Positions 5,844-7,350 of a DNA stretch of 7,350 nucleotides are shown here, one piece after another (the stretch's first letter is position 1; every line of letters starts with the position of its first letter). The stretch covers positions 1-7,350 of the forward strand of contig JAGAYQ010000223.1 of assembly GCA_017940445.1 (NCBI GenBank), in the 5' to 3' direction. The translations under genes were made by a program, and so were the position numbers. The notes beneath the pieces were generated by a model. The model made no database searches and had not been told where the DNA came from. It worked only from the letters and a program-made list of their open reading frames with translations. This DNA comes from Pyramidobacter sp. (lineage in GTDB: Bacteria > Synergistota > Synergistia > Synergistales > Dethiosulfovibrionaceae).

Positions 5844-6053
5844 ATGATCACGAAAGATATGCTGATCGCTGAAGTCGTCGAGAAATATCCTCAGGTCGTG
5901 CAGACGATGATGATGTCCGGCATGGGCTGCGTGCACTGCGCGATCGCCCACGGCGAAAGCCTCGCCGACGGCGCGATGGCCCACGGCATCGATCCCGACG
6001 CGCTTGTGAACGCCCTTAACGACGTGCTCAAGGCCACGGGCGTGAACGCCTAG
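5844..6053 (+). CDS. DUF1858 domain protein (hybrid-cluster-protein-associated redox disulfide domain)
   Basis: This 69-residue soluble protein is almost wholly one DUF1858 domain. The N-terminal half (ITKDMLIAEVVEKYPQVVQ) matches the domain's usual opening, in which a helix leads to a MMMSGMGCVHCAIAHGESL loop carrying a CxxC pair, Cys29 and Cys32. The second half, GIDPDALVNALNDVL, is the closing helix. Standalone proteins of this size are often described as hybrid-cluster-protein-associated redox disulfide proteins, but no hcp gene is in this window, and the biochemical role is not established. Two cysteines spaced CxxC allow a reversible disulfide or metal binding. The start is supported by AAAGGAG (5827-5833), 10 nt upstream. 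The gene has a near-consensus promoter and a strong terminator, so it appears to be a single-gene unit that may be well expressed. Confidence 0.9.
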   Translation: MITKDMLIAEVVEKYPQVVQTMMMSGMGCVHCAIAHGESLADGAMAHGIDPDALVNALNDVLKATGVNA

Positions 6054-6074
6054 TTCCCTGTTTTACAGCAGCTA

Positions 6075-6111
6075 AAAAACTCCCGAAGCGTTTTCCGCTT
6101 CGGGAGTTTTT
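6075..6111. terminator. Bidirectional terminator between the DUF1858 gene and wecB
   Basis: A perfect 16-bp stem (6075-6090 with 6096-6111) has a 5-nt loop, A's on the left flank (6074-6079) and T's on the right (6107-6111). It lies 21 nt after the DUF1858 stop and 17 nt after the wecB stop and serves both convergent genes. Confidence 0.95.
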
Positions 6112-6128
6112 GTTTTGTCCGTATTTGA

Positions 6129-7232
6129 CTACAGGAGCTCGGCAATCCTCGCTTCCAGGGCTGTGGCGATGCGGTCGCTTGCGTATCCGTCGCCGTAGGG
6201 ATTTTTCGAGCGCGCCATGCGGCGGATGCGCTCTTCGTCGTCCATCAAGCCGGAAAAAGCCTTCATCGCGCCACTCGGATCGTTGCCCAGCAGCGTCACG
6301 ATCCCAGCGTCCACGCCCTCCGGCCGCTCTGTTACATTGCGCACCACCGCCACTGGCACGCCCAGCGACGCTCCCTCTTCCTGCAAGCCGCCGGAATCCG
6401 TCAGGATCAGCGTGCTGCGCGCCAGCAGCGCCGCCATCTGTCCGTACTCAAGCGGATCGATCAGCTTCACGTTGGGGCACGGCGACAGCGCCGGCATCAC
6501 CGCCTCGCGCACGATGGGATTGAGATGCACGGGGAACACGAACGTCCAGTCCGGATGAGCCCGCGCCACGTCCGCCAGACAGGCCGCAAGAGGCGCAAGC
6601 ACTGGCCAGTTCTCGCGGCGGTGCAGCGTCACGGTTACGACCCTGCCCGTCTGCGGCACGCAGTCAGGCAGCTTTCCGCGCTTTGACGCGAACAGGATCG
6701 CGTCCACAGCCGTCTGCCCCGTGACAAAGACGCGCTTTGCAGCCGCGCCGCACTTTTGCAGATTGTCACGCGCGCCCTCCGTAGGGGCGAAGAACGTGTC
6801 GCACAGAGCGTCGGTGAGCACACGGTTGGCCTCCTCGGGAAACGGCTCGCTCATCGAGCCGCTGCGCAGACCGGCCTCCACATGCCCCACAGGGATGTGC
6901 TCCAGAAAAGCGGCCCATGCCGACACAAACGTCGTCAGCGTGTCGCCGTGCACCAGCACATAATCCGCTTTCATCTCCCGGAACGCCTCCGCCGCCTTGG
7001 GCAAAATGCGGGCCGCCAGCTCGGGCAGCGTCTGCCGCTCCGTCATCACATCCAGATTGCGCGAATGCGGCACGCCAAAGATCTCCAGCGCCTGCTCCAG
7101 CTGCGTGCGGTGCTGTCCCGTAAGCAGGATCTCCGGCTCCAGCGCCTGGCTTTTTTTCAGCGCCAGATACACCGGCGCCATCTTGATCGCCTCCGGCCGC
7201 GTGCCGAACGCGAGAACGATTCTTTTTTTCAT
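6129..7232 (-). CDS. wecB: UDP-N-acetylglucosamine 2-epimerase, non-hydrolysing (WecB/MnaA)
   Basis: This 367-residue cytoplasmic enzyme interconverts UDP-GlcNAc and UDP-ManNAc, supplying ManNAc or its derivatives for surface polysaccharides. It has the two Rossmann-like domains of the GT-B fold. Motifs in order are [13 protein letters not shown] (9-21), HGDT (95-98, Asp97), GHVEAGLRS (116-124, Glu119), PFPEEANR (130-137, Glu133), TLHRREN (202-208, His205), HLNP (236-239), the UDP-binding TDSGGLQEE (278-286) and TERPE (301-305). Asp97, Glu119, Glu133 and His205 match the E. coli catalytic residues Asp95, Glu117, Glu131 and His213. The start at ATG 7232 is preferred over a GTG at 7241: AAGGA (7247-7243) is 10 nt from the ATG but abuts the GTG. 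Length is typical. No other polysaccharide genes are in the window. Confidence 0.96.
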   Translation of the reverse strand: MKKRIVLAFGTRPEAIKMAPVYLALKKSQALEPEILLTGQHRTQLEQALEIFGVPHSRNLDVMTERQTLPELAARILPKAAEAFREMKADYVLVHGDTLTTFVSAWAAFLEHIPVGHVEAGLRSGSMSEPFPEEANRVLTDALCDTFFAPTEGARDNLQKCGAAAKRVFVTGQTAVDAILFASKRGKLPDCVPQTGRVVTVTLHRRENWPVLAPLAACLADVARAHPDWTFVFPVHLNPIVREAVMPALSPCPNVKLIDPLEYGQMAALLARSTLILTDSGGLQEEGASLGVPVAVVRNVTERPEGVDAGIVTLLGNDPSGAMKAFSGLMDDEERIRRMARSKNPYGDGYASDRIATALEARIAELL

Positions 7233-7255
7233 GGCTTTCACTTCCTTACCGGAGC

Positions 7256-7284
7256 ATTATATCAGAGAAACGCGCTGAAAACGA
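7256..7284 (-). promoter_or_regulatory. Candidate wecB promoter with a very short leader
   Basis: On the minus strand a perfect TATAAT (7261-7256) lies 24 nt upstream of the wecB ATG. The -35 region 17 nt above it reads TCGTTT (7284-7279) and is poor. Transcription would start near 7249, leaving only about 17 nt before the ATG, just enough to include the RBS. Confidence 0.5.
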
Positions 7285-7350
7285 AAGCCGATCTTCCTAA
7301 AGAAGAGTCATCTCCATAAAGTCTTTTTTTCACAAACTTTGCGGTCAAAA
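7285..7350. other. Intergenic, no feature supported
   Basis: This AT-rich stretch at the window edge shows no gene, no strong hairpin and no clear promoter on either strand. A 5-bp inverted repeat (7292-7296 with 7302-7306) and a T-run at 7323-7330 are present but unconvincing. Confidence 0.5.

Noticed and set aside
4616..5851. Minus strand open frame (411 codons) opposite cls
   Set aside because: It is antisense to a gene with two intact HKD motifs, and its His/Asp/Val/Gly-rich translation shows no domain.
7292..7330. Small hairpin followed by a T-run resembling a terminator
   Set aside because: The stem is only 5 bp, the T-run is separated from it by about 16 nt, and no + strand gene ends nearby.

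Overview
The window is GC-rich, densely packed bacterial chromosome with seven genes, each with a recognisable family: the 3' end of a lysine-type decarboxylase, deoC, an L-asparaginase, a purine-type phosphoribosyltransferase with an NCS2/AzgA-like permease, a cardiolipin synthase, a DUF1858 redox protein and wecB. Nothing in the window fixes the taxon. The mix (amino-acid decarboxylase, cytoplasmic asparaginase, and a DUF1858 protein of the kind linked to hybrid-cluster proteins) suits an anaerobic, amino-acid-using bacterium, possibly from the Synergistota, but that is a weak inference. There is no phage, transposon, CRISPR array, tRNA or rRNA.

Layout: (1) bases 2-307, the decarboxylase C-terminus (+), followed by a short 8-nt-unit repeat and a strong hairpin terminator. 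(2) 480-1124, deoC (+), converging on the asparaginase gene 1255-2292 (-). The two share a bidirectional terminator, and each 3' flank carries a copy of the same 8-nt-unit repeat, in mirrored orientation. (3) 2419-4090 (-), a two-gene operon of permease then phosphoribosyltransferase, probably for uptake and capture of a nucleobase. It has its own terminator and a promoter whose -35 box sits inside a perfect inverted repeat. (4) 4310-5767 (+), cardiolipin synthase, divergent from the permease operon. (5) 5844-6053 (+), the small DUF1858 protein with its own near-consensus promoter. It converges on (6) 6129-7232 (-), wecB, through another bidirectional terminator. The last 66 or so bases hold no gene I can support.

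The genes do not form one pathway. deoC (deoxyribose phosphate breakdown) and the permease/phosphoribosyltransferase pair share a nucleoside and nucleobase salvage theme, and the decarboxylase and asparaginase share an amino-acid theme. cls and wecB serve the membrane and the envelope polysaccharide. Each unit has its own promoter or terminator, so they look independently transcribed. I do not see a new multi-gene system. The most interesting unexplained structure is the 8-nt-unit repeat module that recurs three times between a stop codon and a terminator hairpin.
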